This document shows, one piece after another, positions 8,496 through 16,991 of a stretch of 64,000 bases of DNA; within the stretch, counting starts at the first letter, position 1; the number at the start of each line of letters is the position of its first letter. The stretch is from Xylophilus rhododendri (GTDB lineage Bacteria > Pseudomonadota > Gammaproteobacteria > Burkholderiales > Burkholderiaceae_C): positions 3,472,001 through 3,536,000 of the forward strand of contig NZ_CP047650.1 of assembly GCF_009906855.1 (NCBI RefSeq), in the 5' to 3' direction. Under the pieces are notes generated by a model that did no database searches, was not told the DNA's origin, and saw only the letters and a list, made by a program, of their open reading frames with translations. A program made the position numbers and the translations under genes.

Positions 8496-9326
8496 ATGAA
8501 TCCTTCTTGGCCTCGAGCTGTGCGTCTGTCTTTGGCAGGTGCGCAACAGCAGGACGCGTCCGTCATCGAGCGCTCCGACATGGAGCGCGGTCCTGCCAAG
8601 ACCCGGCGCGCTGCCACCGACCCCATGGTGACCGTGAGCGCCACTGCGCTGTTCCTGGCAAGCCGCGACGTCGCAGCCTTCCGCGCTTGGCTCTACAGCC
8701 CAACCGGTGCGGACGCCGGTGCGGCATGGGTGGATTGGACCGACCCGCGAACGGGCGCGGTGCGGTCGATCCGAATCGTCTCTTTAGGCGCGCTCACGCC
8801 CATTGCGAGCTGTTTCGCCATCGCGCAGCAGCCCGTGGTCTTCGAATACTTGGAGACGGTGGAGGAGATCGCCGCAGGCGTACCGCTGCGCTGGGACTTC
8901 ACCGCCAACGCCGATGGCTGGATTGCCTACCCTGGCCTGGGGACACTCACCTGGGCGCCCGGCAAGATCACGGCCGCCGCCGAGCCCGGCCGCTACCCCG
9001 TAATCCGGCGGCCCGACCTACAGATCTCGGGCGCATATCAGTCCGTCGTGCGGATGGCGATCACACGCCTGGCCGGCAGCGGATGGACGGGGAACCTCTA
9101 CTACCAGACGCAGGGCCGCCCCTTCGATTCCGGCGGCTTCCGCAAGCAGATCGCCAACCCTGTGCCCGCCGTGGGCGCGAGCGCGGTGGTCACCTGGGAC
9201 ATGGCCCAGCTTACGGCAGGCGGCGCGGACTGGCTGCAGAACACCATCACCTCGCTGAGCGTGGACTTCGGTGCGGCTGCGGACGATGTGTTCGAGATCG
9301 ACTGGATTGAGGTCGCTGCAGCATGA
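8496..9326 (+). CDS. Tail tip-associated protein with jelly-roll-like C-terminus
   Basis: 276 aa, no named family recognised. The N-terminal ~120 residues look like a distal tail or minor tail module (WPRAVRLSLAGAQQQDASVIERSDMERGPAKTRR, continuing to VFEYLETVEEI). From ~128 a separate beta-rich domain begins (LRWDFTANADGWIAY), ending in FEIDWIEV, a pattern common in carbohydrate-binding jelly-roll modules. It lies between tape measure and DUF1833, the place of distal tail proteins, so a role in host surface binding is possible but inferred. It overlaps the next gene by four bases (ATGA). Confidence 0.75.
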   Translation: MNPSWPRAVRLSLAGAQQQDASVIERSDMERGPAKTRRAATDPMVTVSATALFLASRDVAAFRAWLYSPTGADAGAAWVDWTDPRTGAVRSIRIVSLGALTPIASCFAIAQQPVVFEYLETVEEIAAGVPLRWDFTANADGWIAYPGLGTLTWAPGKITAAAEPGRYPVIRRPDLQISGAYQSVVRMAITRLAGSGWTGNLYYQTQGRPFDSGGFRKQIANPVPAVGASAVVTWDMAQLTAGGADWLQNTITSLSVDFGAAADDVFEIDWIEVAAA

Positions 9327-9817
9327 CCCTCACGCCTCAGATGCGCGCGCAGCTGCAGCGCGTGAACGACCGCGACGGGGTGCTGCTGTTCCTGGCCATC
9401 ACCCACCGCGCCTTCGCCGCGCCGGTGCGGGTGGTGCGCGACACCAGGAAGTGTCCCCGGCAGGAGCTGGTGGACGGCGTCCTGCAGACCGTCACCTACC
9501 TGCCGCTGCCCATCGAGATCACTCTGCCGCAGGACGTTCCTCGGGAGCAGGCGAGGGTGCAGATCCAGATGGACAACGTCGGCCGCGACGTGCTGAGCGA
9601 GCTGGAGGCATTGCCGGCCGGCGCGGCGCTCGATGTGACCGTCTTCATCACCAGCCGAGCCAGCCCGCAGACCGTGGATTGGGACTTCACCGCGGCCATG
9701 ACCAAGGCGACCGCGACCTACGGCAGCATCGCCATCACCATCGGCGACGACTCGCTGTTCCGCGCGCCGGCCGTGGCCCTTCGATACGACGCGCAGACCG
9801 CGCCGGGGCTGTTCTGA
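9323..9817 (+). CDS. DUF1833 phage tail protein
   Basis: 164 aa, DUF1833-like minor tail protein. Visible features are RVVRDTRKCPRQELVDGVLQTVTYLPLPIEITLP at the start of a beta domain and a second half with IQMDNVGRDVLSELEAL. The spot between the distal tail protein and the NlpC/P60-like gene corresponds to lambda L in the M-L-K-I-J series. Translationally coupled to both neighbours. Confidence 0.8.
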   Translation: MTLTPQMRAQLQRVNDRDGVLLFLAITHRAFAAPVRVVRDTRKCPRQELVDGVLQTVTYLPLPIEITLPQDVPREQARVQIQMDNVGRDVLSELEALPAGAALDVTVFITSRASPQTVDWDFTAAMTKATATYGSIAITIGDDSLFRAPAVALRYDAQTAPGLF

Positions 9818-10239
9818 TGGCCGCCGTCACCATCCGCGACGCCGAGCGCTACCTGGGCATGGTGTACCAGCCTGGCGTGTTCGATTGCGCGAGCTTGGCG
9901 GTGCTGGTGCAGCACGACCTGTTCGGCCGCACCGTCAGCCTGCCCGGCGCCGCAGACCGCGCGCGCGGCCGGCGCGGCCAGGCTCGGGAGATCACCCGGC
10001 AGCACGTTGCCGCGCCGTTGTCCCAGCCCGCCACCGGCTGTGCGGTCCTGCTCTGGCAGGACGCCGGCTTCGGTGAGCCTCCTTTCAACCGGCAGTGGCA
10101 CATCGGCACCGTCTTCCTCCACCAGGGGGCGGTGTGGGTGCTCCATGCCGCCAACGAAACCCAGGGAGTCGCCCTCAAGCGGCTCTCCGACCTCACCCGC
10201 CAGGGCATGCACCTGGAGGGCTTCTACCAATGGATCTGA
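9817..10239 (+). CDS. NlpC/P60-like tail tip peptidase (DUF6950-like)
   Basis: 140 aa. The ATG at 9817 overlaps the previous stop (TGATG), although the frame is open further upstream. A Cys-His peptidase arrangement is visible: YQPGVFDCASLAVLVQ with Cys near residue 25 and NRQWHIGTVFLHQG with His near 94. This matches lambda K-type or DUF6950 tail proteins thought to cut peptidoglycan during DNA entry. It overlaps protein J by 10 bp. Enzyme activity is inferred from the pattern. Confidence 0.8.
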   Translation: MAAVTIRDAERYLGMVYQPGVFDCASLAVLVQHDLFGRTVSLPGAADRARGRRGQAREITRQHVAAPLSQPATGCAVLLWQDAGFGEPPFNRQWHIGTVFLHQGAVWVLHAANETQGVALKRLSDLTRQGMHLEGFYQWI

Positions 10240-13200
10240 GCTTCAAGCCCATCAGCCTGGCCATCGCCGCGCACCCGATGCGGCGCGATTTGGACGTGCG
10301 CCCCGTCGCGCCAGGCCGATCCCTCGCGCAGACCCTGGCGGAAGAGGGCATCACCGGCGACGGCTGGGAGGTTTCCATAGGCGGTGCGCTGGTGCCCGTC
10401 GCTATGTGGCCGCACGTCCGCGTTAAGGCTGGCCAGGTCGTCGAGGCCCAGTCCCTGATGCGGCGTCAGGTCGCGCAGCTGGCGGCGATCGTTGCACTGT
10501 CCTACTTCACGTTCGGCGCCGGCGGCTTGGCGGCTGCCGGCTCTACAGGGGGGGCTGGGCTCTTCGGTGTCGGCGGCGCCATCGGGGGTGGCTTCTGGGC
10601 GGCTGCAGCCACCTACGTCGCAGGCACGCTGCTGATCAACACACTGCTGTCGCCGAAGTCCACCAGCGCGGCCAGCGCCTCGGCCGCGGGCCCCGCCAGC
10701 TACGCCATCTCCGGCGTGCAGAACTCGCCGCGCCCGTTCGGCCGCCTCTGTCTGATGCTGGGCGAATGCCGGGTCGTGCCCGACCTGCAGTCCCGCCAGT
10801 ACGGCGAGTTCCGTGGCGAGGACCAATACCTCTCGGCGATGTTTGCCGGCGGCATCAACTGCGGCCTGGTCACGGATCTGCGAATCGCCGGGACCAGCAT
10901 TGCGGCCTACGAGGGCGTCACCGTCACCACGGCGGGCTTTCCGGGCATGGCCGAGCAGGCGATGCCGGTCTTTGACGTGGACACCATCGCGGGTGGCCTG
11001 CTCGACGCGCCCTCAGCGGTGCCGGGCCCGACCGTGCTGCGCACCAGCAGCCCGGACACCGTGGTCCTGGCGGTGGACATCGAGGCCCAGCTCTTCGCCA
11101 CCGACCCGGGCTCCGGCAACTACACCGCCCTGGACCTGGACATCGTCATCCAGTACGCGCCGGCCGGCTCCGGCGCCTGGCAGCCCTTCGTCGGCACCAA
11201 CCCGGCGGTGCGTCTGCGCAATGGCACTTCGCGGCCCCTGCGCGTCACCTACGTGCTGAACGTGCCCGCAGGCCAGTACGACGTGCGCATGTGGAAGGCC
11301 ACGGTCAACACCGATTCCGATGGCGTCAGCGCGGGCGCCAGCAACACTGTCAGCTGGACCTCGCTCAAGAGCTACCAGGTGGATACCGCCGACTACGGCG
11401 GCCAGCCGCGGCTGCGCGTGGAGATCAAGGCCAGCGGCCAACTCTCGGGCTCGCTCGACTCGCTCACCTGGATCGGCCGCAGCGCGCCCATGCCGCTGTG
11501 GAACGGCACGGGCTGGGTCATGGTCGGCGAGCCCGGATCGGCCGGCGTCAGCAACCCCGGCGCCCTGGCCCTGCTGCTGCTACGCGGCATCTACCGGCCC
11601 AGCGACGGCAAGCGCATCGCCGGCATGGGCTTCAGCGACAGCCGCATCGACCTGGAGTCTTTCCAGGAATTCATGGTCCGGTGCATCGCGATGGATTTCC
11701 GCTTCGACGCCGTGATCCAGGAGGACATGGCGATCGGCGACCTGATCGACACCATCCTCGATGCCGGCTGGGGCCGTCTGTCGCGCGGTGGCAATGGCCG
11801 CTACCGCGTGACCTGGCTGGCCGAGGACCAGCCAATCGAAGGCGTGCTCAACATGGCCGCCATCAAGGCGCGGTCCTTCTCGGTGGACTACAACCTCGCG
11901 CCCGGCGCCGACGAGCTGAGCTACCAGGTCTTCGACCGGGACAGCGACTGGACGCTGCAGGCCGTGCGGGTGCAGGCGCCCAACGTCGTGGGCACGCCGC
12001 AGAACACCGCCAGCCTCACGGTGCTGGGCATCACCCGGCAGGAGCAGGCCGCGATGCGTGCTCGCCTGACGATGGCGCAGAACGTCTACGGCCGCAAGGT
12101 CATCAGCTTCGACATCGATCTGGAGCACCTGGACTACCGGGCCGGCAGCGTGCTGGCCGTCAGCCACGACCTGACGCAGTGGGGCTTCGGCGGCCGGCTC
12201 CGCGCCGTGACCGTCGCCGCCGGCCGCTTCATCGTATCGGTCGATGAGCCCGTGCCGGCGACGGCGGCCGCCACCCGTGTGCTCGGCCTGCGCGTGCCCG
12301 GCGAGCGGCAGATGCGGGTCTACCAGGTCAGCGCCGTGAGCCCCGACGGCCGGCGCATCACCGCCGCGGGCGACTGGCCCGGCACTGGCCTGGCCGGCGT
12401 GGAAGACGTGCTGTGGATGTTCGACTTCAAGGCGACCCCGGGCCAGCGCGTGCGGGTGGCGTCCATCACCCCGCAGGGGAAGATGACCGGTGCAACTGTG
12501 TCTTTTGTGCCCGAAGACCCGGGGTTCTGGCAATACGTGCTCTACGGTGCCTGGACGCCTCCGCCCAACAACAGCCAGCTGCAGCGCGCGCCGCAGATCA
12601 CCCGGGCCTACGTGACCGAGCAGCTCAAGCGCGAGGGCAGCGGCTACGCCACCGAACTGACCGTCAGCTTCGAGGTCACCGGCCGCCTGGCGCGCGCCGA
12701 GGTGTGGGGCGCCACGGCCGGCACATCGCTCAAGAAGCTCGGCGAGACCACATCGAACAGCTTCACCTGGGGCGCTGCGCTCGACAACGTCTGGCGCATC
12801 GAGGTCCGGCCCTTCAACGACATTGCCGGCGGCAAGGCCTTCGCGCTGAGCTATGCCGTGCTCGGCCTGCGCGCGCCGCCGCCGGATCTGGCCAGCCTGT
12901 CACTCAACGGCCAGGTCTTGAACTGGCCCAACATCTCGCGCGACCTGGTGCCCGATCTTGCCGGCTACCGGATCCGCTTCAACTACGGCGAGAGCGATGA
13001 CTGGGGTGTCGCCACACCGATGCACGAGGGGCTGATCACGGACTCCCCCTATCAGCTGCAGGTGGTGCCGCCCGGCGTCATCACGATTCTGGGCAAGGCC
13101 GAGGACACCTCGGGCAACCTGTCGGTCCATGCGGCGGTGCTGCGCGCGAACCTGGGAGACGCCGAGATCGCCAACGTGGTGCTGCAGCAGGACTACCGCG

Positions 13201-13892
13201 CACTCGGCTGGCCTGGCACCTACACAGGGGCGCATCTGGCGGGCGGCGACCTGGTGGCGGACAACACGTCGCCCTTCTACGGCCCGGCCGCCTCGCGCTT
13301 CTACAACCCGAACCCGAACGCGCCTTTCTACACCGCCAACTTCGCGGCGATGGAATGGGTCAGCGAGCGCTGGTGGGCGGGCGCGGACATCGCCGGCAGC
13401 ACCCTGACCCTGGCCACCGACATCGATGGCGCGAACTACTCCATCGAATACCGCCGGCCTGGCAACACGCCGTTCTATGGGGATCCGACCGCTCCGTTCT
13501 ACGGTGCGGCGGCCGATCCCTTCTATCCGGTCGATGAGGCTTGGCAGGTGTGGCCCGGCAGCCTGGATGTGGCGCCGTCCTTCTATCAGTTCCGGGTGCG
13601 CATCGGGTCCGGCCCGGTCGAGGGTGCGATCCGCGCCTTCGTCGCCACGATCGATGTGCCAGACCGTGAGGTCAGCCAGCAGCAGGCGATCGGCCCGGGG
13701 CCGACGCGGCTGGCGGGCCTGGCCGGGTTGTTCAACGTCATCAAGACCGTCCGCGGCTCGCTGGAAGGCGGCACCGCCACGGGCTTCTCCATCCTCGACC
13801 GGGACGCGGTCCTCGGCCCCCTCATCCAACCGTATGCCGGCGCGAGCGCGGGCGGCACTGCCAACTTCAATTTCGACGCGAAAGGATATTGA
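10230..13892 (+). CDS. Host specificity / tail tip protein J
   Basis: 1220 aa central tail tip protein (lambda J-like) that forms the baseplate hub and contacts the receptor. It has a short N-terminal domain, then a hydrophobic glycine-rich region at ~75-130 (VALSYFTFGAGGLAAAGS, GTLLINTLLSPKS) as in lambda I/J fusions. Hub domains with RPFGRLCLMLGE and the Cys/Ala-rich beta region follow, then fibronectin-like repeats (~820-980). Near 1020-1115 at least six short aromatic P/S-F-Y-(G/N/T/P) motifs occur. The frame is open upstream; ATG 10230 is chosen for the normal overlap with the preceding gene. Confidence 0.9.
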   Translation: MDLSFKPISLAIAAHPMRRDLDVRPVAPGRSLAQTLAEEGITGDGWEVSIGGALVPVAMWPHVRVKAGQVVEAQSLMRRQVAQLAAIVALSYFTFGAGGLAAAGSTGGAGLFGVGGAIGGGFWAAAATYVAGTLLINTLLSPKSTSAASASAAGPASYAISGVQNSPRPFGRLCLMLGECRVVPDLQSRQYGEFRGEDQYLSAMFAGGINCGLVTDLRIAGTSIAAYEGVTVTTAGFPGMAEQAMPVFDVDTIAGGLLDAPSAVPGPTVLRTSSPDTVVLAVDIEAQLFATDPGSGNYTALDLDIVIQYAPAGSGAWQPFVGTNPAVRLRNGTSRPLRVTYVLNVPAGQYDVRMWKATVNTDSDGVSAGASNTVSWTSLKSYQVDTADYGGQPRLRVEIKASGQLSGSLDSLTWIGRSAPMPLWNGTGWVMVGEPGSAGVSNPGALALLLLRGIYRPSDGKRIAGMGFSDSRIDLESFQEFMVRCIAMDFRFDAVIQEDMAIGDLIDTILDAGWGRLSRGGNGRYRVTWLAEDQPIEGVLNMAAIKARSFSVDYNLAPGADELSYQVFDRDSDWTLQAVRVQAPNVVGTPQNTASLTVLGITRQEQAAMRARLTMAQNVYGRKVISFDIDLEHLDYRAGSVLAVSHDLTQWGFGGRLRAVTVAAGRFIVSVDEPVPATAAATRVLGLRVPGERQMRVYQVSAVSPDGRRITAAGDWPGTGLAGVEDVLWMFDFKATPGQRVRVASITPQGKMTGATVSFVPEDPGFWQYVLYGAWTPPPNNSQLQRAPQITRAYVTEQLKREGSGYATELTVSFEVTGRLARAEVWGATAGTSLKKLGETTSNSFTWGAALDNVWRIEVRPFNDIAGGKAFALSYAVLGLRAPPPDLASLSLNGQVLNWPNISRDLVPDLAGYRIRFNYGESDDWGVATPMHEGLITDSPYQLQVVPPGVITILGKAEDTSGNLSVHAAVLRANLGDAEIANVVLQQDYRALGWPGTYTGAHLAGGDLVADNTSPFYGPAASRFYNPNPNAPFYTANFAAMEWVSERWWAGADIAGSTLTLATDIDGANYSIEYRRPGNTPFYGDPTAPFYGAAADPFYPVDEAWQVWPGSLDVAPSFYQFRVRIGSGPVEGAIRAFVATIDVPDREVSQQQAIGPGPTRLAGLAGLFNVIKTVRGSLEGGTATGFSILDRDAVLGPLIQPYAGASAGGTANFNFDAKGY

Positions 13893-13894
13893 CC

Positions 13895-14764
13895 ATGAGT
13901 CTCTTGCCCGCCAAAGGCGACCTCGACGGCACCGCCGCCGGCCACACCACCGGCATGTTTCAGCTGGCGATCGGCGGGATGCGCGACTTCGTCGCCAGCC
14001 TGCTCGGCGCCGGCTCCGCAGATCTGCAGGCCACGAAGCTGCTCGCGCAGCAGACGCTGGGGATCGGCGGCCGCAACAAGATCATCAACGGCAACTTCGC
14101 CATCAACCAGCGCGGCGTAGCGGGAACGGTGAATCTGGCCGCCGGGGCATATGGCCACGACCGATGGAAAGCAGGCTCTGCGGGCGTCATCTACACCACC
14201 GCTTCGAACGGCGTGGATACAGATCTCACGATCACCTTCGGCGGTTTGGTGCAGGTGATCGAAGCCGGGCTTGTGGAGGGGGGCGACTACTGCATCAGTT
14301 GGGAGGGCACATCTCAGCTGTACCTCGGTGGCAGCACTTTCGTGACCAGCCCATACGTGCTGGCGGGGGTGACGCCAAACGTGACGCTGGGCCTGCAGTT
14401 CTCTGTGGGCACCCTAGGTCGGGTGCAGGTCGAGCGCGCGGTCGGCCAGAGCCCTTTCGAGCGTCGTCCTGTCGACATCGAACTAGCGCGATGCCAGCGC
14501 TACTACGAGACCGGCAAGCTGCTGCTCGGCGGCGCCTATCCCTCGGGCGGCGTGGGCGCGCAGGCCTACGGCGAGGCGCAGTTCAAGGTCACCAAGCGCG
14601 CCGTGCCCACCATGACCCAGCTCGCCGCCTCCAGCTCGGCCAACGTGCAGTCGAACGCTTTCACATCCACCACCACCAGCAGCGCCTCGGTGTTCTGCAC
14701 GCACGACGTGAACCCGGGGAATTTCAGCCTCTCGCTCTATTGGGCGGCCAGCGCGGAGCTTTAA
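13895..14764 (+). CDS. Tail fibre / receptor-binding protein
   Basis: 289 aa. The start ATG lies 7 bp after AAAGGAT. The N-terminal ~65 residues probably attach to protein J. Then comes GRNKIINGNFAINQRG and the DRWKAG segment, a well-known opening of phage fibre C-terminal beta-sandwich domains involved in receptor binding. The ERRPVDIELARCQRYYETGK motif after it is equally typical. It is the last large tail gene, followed after 3 bp by its small partner gene. Confidence 0.85.
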   Translation: MSLLPAKGDLDGTAAGHTTGMFQLAIGGMRDFVASLLGAGSADLQATKLLAQQTLGIGGRNKIINGNFAINQRGVAGTVNLAAGAYGHDRWKAGSAGVIYTTASNGVDTDLTITFGGLVQVIEAGLVEGGDYCISWEGTSQLYLGGSTFVTSPYVLAGVTPNVTLGLQFSVGTLGRVQVERAVGQSPFERRPVDIELARCQRYYETGKLLLGGAYPSGGVGAQAYGEAQFKVTKRAVPTMTQLAASSSANVQSNAFTSTTTSSASVFCTHDVNPGNFSLSLYWAASAEL

Positions 14765-14767
14765 GCC

Positions 14768-15163
14768 ATGTACCAATGCACCCAGACCGATTCCGTAATC
14801 CGCCTGGCCGATGGCGCGCTCATCCCGGCCGACCAGGGCAATACCGACTACCTCGCCTACCTGGAATGGGTGGAGGAGGGCAACGTCGCCGAGGCTGCAC
14901 CGGTGGCGCCCATCGGCCCGGCGGTGCCGGCGGCCGTCACGCCGCGGCAGGCCCGGCTCGCCCTGCTGCACGCCGGCCGCTTGGCGGATGTGGCGGCGGC
15001 GATCGAGGCCCTGGCTGAGCCGCAGCGCACGGCCGCGCACATCGAGTGGGAGTTCGCCAGCAGCGTGGAGCGGGCCTCGCCGCTGGTGGCCACGCTGGGC
15101 GTCGAGTTGCACCTGTCGGAAAGTGAGCTTGATGCGCTCTTCCTCACGGCCGGGAGCCTGTAG
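14768..15163 (+). CDS. Small tail fibre-associated protein
   Basis: 131 aa. The opening MYQCTQTDSVIRLADGALIPADQGNTDYLAYLEWVEEGN is typical of small proteins encoded behind fibre genes, the XkdW or fibre-chaperone type that read D/N-TDY-x-x-Y-L-x-W. A Pro/Ala linker (about 44-58) is followed by a helical C-terminal half. It may help fibre folding or be a minor virion part; that is inferred from position. The TAG stop overlaps the GTG of the next gene. Confidence 0.7.
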   Translation: MYQCTQTDSVIRLADGALIPADQGNTDYLAYLEWVEEGNVAEAAPVAPIGPAVPAAVTPRQARLALLHAGRLADVAAAIEALAEPQRTAAHIEWEFASSVERASPLVATLGVELHLSESELDALFLTAGSL

Positions 15164-15591
15164 TGCAGACGCATTTTTCGCGAGCGTTGCGGGCGTATGT
15201 GAGCTTAAGTGTGGGCGTGACCGCAGCGATAGCCATCTTCGATCCGACCCGCCAGCACCGGGAGGCCTTCGAAGGCGGGGCTAGCCTGCTGACATTAGGC
15301 AGCCTGGCCAGCATGGCCTTCCTGCTGGCGATCGCCTTAGCCGGCGCGCTCGATGTGGTCATCAACGACCTGCTGCCCGAGCGTTTCAGCATCGATTCCA
15401 CGCACCGCCACCGGCACGTCGTCTTCATGTTGATGGCGATTGGCCAGGTCGCGCTGATGTGGCTCATGGTGAAGGCGAATCCGGGGGAGTGGCCGCCGGT
15501 GCTCGCGCGCTACGTCCTTGACGCGGCGTTCGCCGTCGGCATCGCAATCGCTGGCGTCCGGGACCACTACTTCCGGAGGGTCTACGGATGA
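15163..15591 (+). CDS. Phage membrane protein, four hydrophobic segments
   Basis: 142 aa with hydrophobic segments near residues 12-27, 43-68, 87-103 and 118-133, and a positively charged C-terminus. No named family recognised. It starts with GTG overlapping the preceding stop and overlaps the next membrane protein gene by four bases. The place just before the lysis cassette suggests a holin, antiholin or superinfection-related function, but the sequence alone does not decide. Confidence 0.65.
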   Translation: MQTHFSRALRAYVSLSVGVTAAIAIFDPTRQHREAFEGGASLLTLGSLASMAFLLAIALAGALDVVINDLLPERFSIDSTHRHRHVVFMLMAIGQVALMWLMVKANPGEWPPVLARYVLDAAFAVGIAIAGVRDHYFRRVYG

Positions 15592-16025
15592 TCCGCTTCC
15601 TGTTACGCGCCATGCGCTTGCTGCTGGCCTTGCTGTGGCTGCCCACCGCTGCGGTTGCCTCGCAAGTCAGCTTCGGCCAGGCGATGCAGACGATCACCGT
15701 ATTCGAGTGGGCGCTTATCTTCATGTTCTCCACGCTGGCCGGCGCGACAGCGCTGCTGATGAAGTTCAGCGCGCATGTGAACGCGGTTCCGCCTGGCCAG
15801 CCGGTGCCGCCCATGCGCAACCCCTGGGTGCTGTCGCTCAGCCACATGTTGGCCTCCTGGCTTGCCGGCCTCCTGGGCTTCTTCATCGCGTCGACCAGCG
15901 GGATGGGCGGGCTCTACGTGGCCATGTTCGTGCCGCTGTGCGCCTTTGGCGGCGCCAAGACGCTGGAGATCTTCTGGAAGCAGAAGGTCGGGCCGGCAGC
16001 AAGCGGCCCCGATCCCGCCTCCTAA
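15588..16025 (+). CDS. Putative holin-like membrane protein
   Basis: 145 aa. A Sec-like hydrophobic N-terminus (residues ~4-24) is followed by three further hydrophobic segments (about 38-58, 84-101, 105-125) and a short polar tail (FWKQKVGPAASGPDPAS). Size, position directly before lysozyme and spanins, and topology fit a holin, though the primary family is unclear. It is coupled to the preceding gene by an ATGA overlap and followed by a strong terminator. Confidence 0.6.
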   Translation: MIRFLLRAMRLLLALLWLPTAAVASQVSFGQAMQTITVFEWALIFMFSTLAGATALLMKFSAHVNAVPPGQPVPPMRNPWVLSLSHMLASWLAGLLGFFIASTSGMGGLYVAMFVPLCAFGGAKTLEIFWKQKVGPAASGPDPAS

Positions 16026-16044
16026 CCCGCAGTTCTCAAACACA

Positions 16045-16070
16045 GCCCGCCTCGTGCGGGCTTTTTTTTG
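16045..16070 (+). terminator. Intrinsic terminator inside the lysis region
   Basis: AGCCCGC at 16045-16051, loop CTCGT, GCGGGCT at 16057-16063, followed by a run of T. It closely resembles the terminator at 4243-4267 in stem sequence and separates the holin-like gene from the lysozyme-like gene. Confidence 0.85.
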
Positions 16071-16082
16071 TCTGGAGCAAAC

Positions 16083-16532
16083 ATGGCAACCAAACCGATT
16101 CCGCGCGGCATCCGCAACAACAACCCCGGCAACATCGACCGCAATGGCACAGCCTGGCAAGGTATGGCCGTCGACCAGTCGAGCGATCCGCGCTTCATCG
16201 TCTTTCAGGCGCCGAAGTGGGGCATTCGCGCCTTGTGCAAGGTGCTGCTGAGCTACAGCCTCAAGGCTGGTACGCCCGGCGTAGGTGCGGCGTCCATCGA
16301 TACGGTGTACGAAGTCATACACCGGTGGGCGCCGCCCGTCGAAAACGACACCGAGGCTTATGTCGCGCAGGTGGCCAAGGCTCTGGGCGTAGCACCCAAG
16401 CAGGCGCTCGTCATGCGGGATCCAGCCGTCCTGGCGGGATTCGCCGCAGCCATCATTGCCCACGAGAACGGCCAGCAGCCGTACTCGACCGAACAAATCC
16501 GCGAGGGGGTGTCGCTGGCCCTGCTGCAATGA
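16083..16532 (+). CDS. Lysozyme-like / structural protein P5-like endolysin candidate
   Basis: 149 aa from the ATG at 16083, 5 bp after TGGAG. The N-terminus RGIRNNNPGNIDRNG is the signature of small phage and prophage muramidase-like proteins often named structural protein P5. The rest is helical with conserved aromatic residues (WGIRALCKVLLSYS, VIHRWAPP.END, IIAHENGQQPYS). Position immediately before the Rz gene supports the endolysin role. There is no signal peptide, so export would need the holin. Overlaps the Rz start (ATGA). Confidence 0.8.
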   Translation: MATKPIPRGIRNNNPGNIDRNGTAWQGMAVDQSSDPRFIVFQAPKWGIRALCKVLLSYSLKAGTPGVGAASIDTVYEVIHRWAPPVENDTEAYVAQVAKALGVAPKQALVMRDPAVLAGFAAAIIAHENGQQPYSTEQIREGVSLALLQ

Positions 16533-16894
16533 CGGCCGCGCGCGCCGTGCTGCTGGCCCTGCTGGGCATGGCACTGGCATTCGCCGCTGGCACGTGGTAC
16601 GGCACCGGCCTGGGCGAGGACCGGGAATATGCGAAGCGCGCTCGAGAGGACGCCATCGTGGACAAGGCTGGCCAGGCGGCACAGCTGGCGGCCGCCAAGG
16701 CCATCGCCGCCAACAAACCCCGCAATGTGACCATCCGCCAGGAGACCGAACGTGAAATTCAAACGCGCACTGTGTACGCTGATTGCCGCCATTCTCCTGA
16801 CCAGATGCAGCGCCTCAATGAAGCCCTCACCGGCCGGGCCGAGCCCGCTGGTGTTAGCCAGCTGCCCGGACTTGGCGCCGCTTACCGAAGATAG
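16529..16894 (+). CDS. i-spanin, Rz-like
   Basis: 121 aa. A single N-terminal membrane anchor (about residues 5-25) is followed by a charged Ala-rich periplasmic helix and a conserved-looking VYADCRHSPDQMQRLNEAL region seen in Rz-type proteins of many proteobacterial phages. Inner-membrane half of the spanin complex that fuses inner and outer membranes at the last lysis step. The Rz1 gene starts inside it in another frame, the classic nested arrangement. Confidence 0.8.
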   Translation: MTAARAVLLALLGMALAFAAGTWYGTGLGEDREYAKRAREDAIVDKAGQAAQLAAAKAIAANKPRNVTIRQETEREIQTRTVYADCRHSPDQMQRLNEALTGRAEPAGVSQLPGLGAAYRR

Positions 16895-16976
16895 TTTTGG
16901 AGACACAACGCGAAAGCTAATCGATGTTGCGTTCCAATATCGCGAGTGTAGAAATTCTGTTTTGGCTGGTTATTAG
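16752..16976 (+). CDS. o-spanin, Rz1-like lipoprotein
   Basis: 74 aa starting with GTG at 16752 inside the Rz gene and running 82 bp past its end. A lysine/arginine start, hydrophobic stretch and LLTRC at 16-19-like position indicate a lipoprotein, followed by a Pro/Ser-rich spacer as in Rz1. The residue before the Cys is Arg instead of the usual Gly/Ala/Ser, which is unusual for signal peptidase II. Outer-membrane half of the spanin pair. Confidence 0.7.
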   Translation: MKFKRALCTLIAAILLTRCSASMKPSPAGPSPLVLASCPDLAPLTEDSFGDTTRKLIDVAFQYRECRNSVLAGY

Positions 16977-16991
16977 TCTGCAGTTCAAGGA

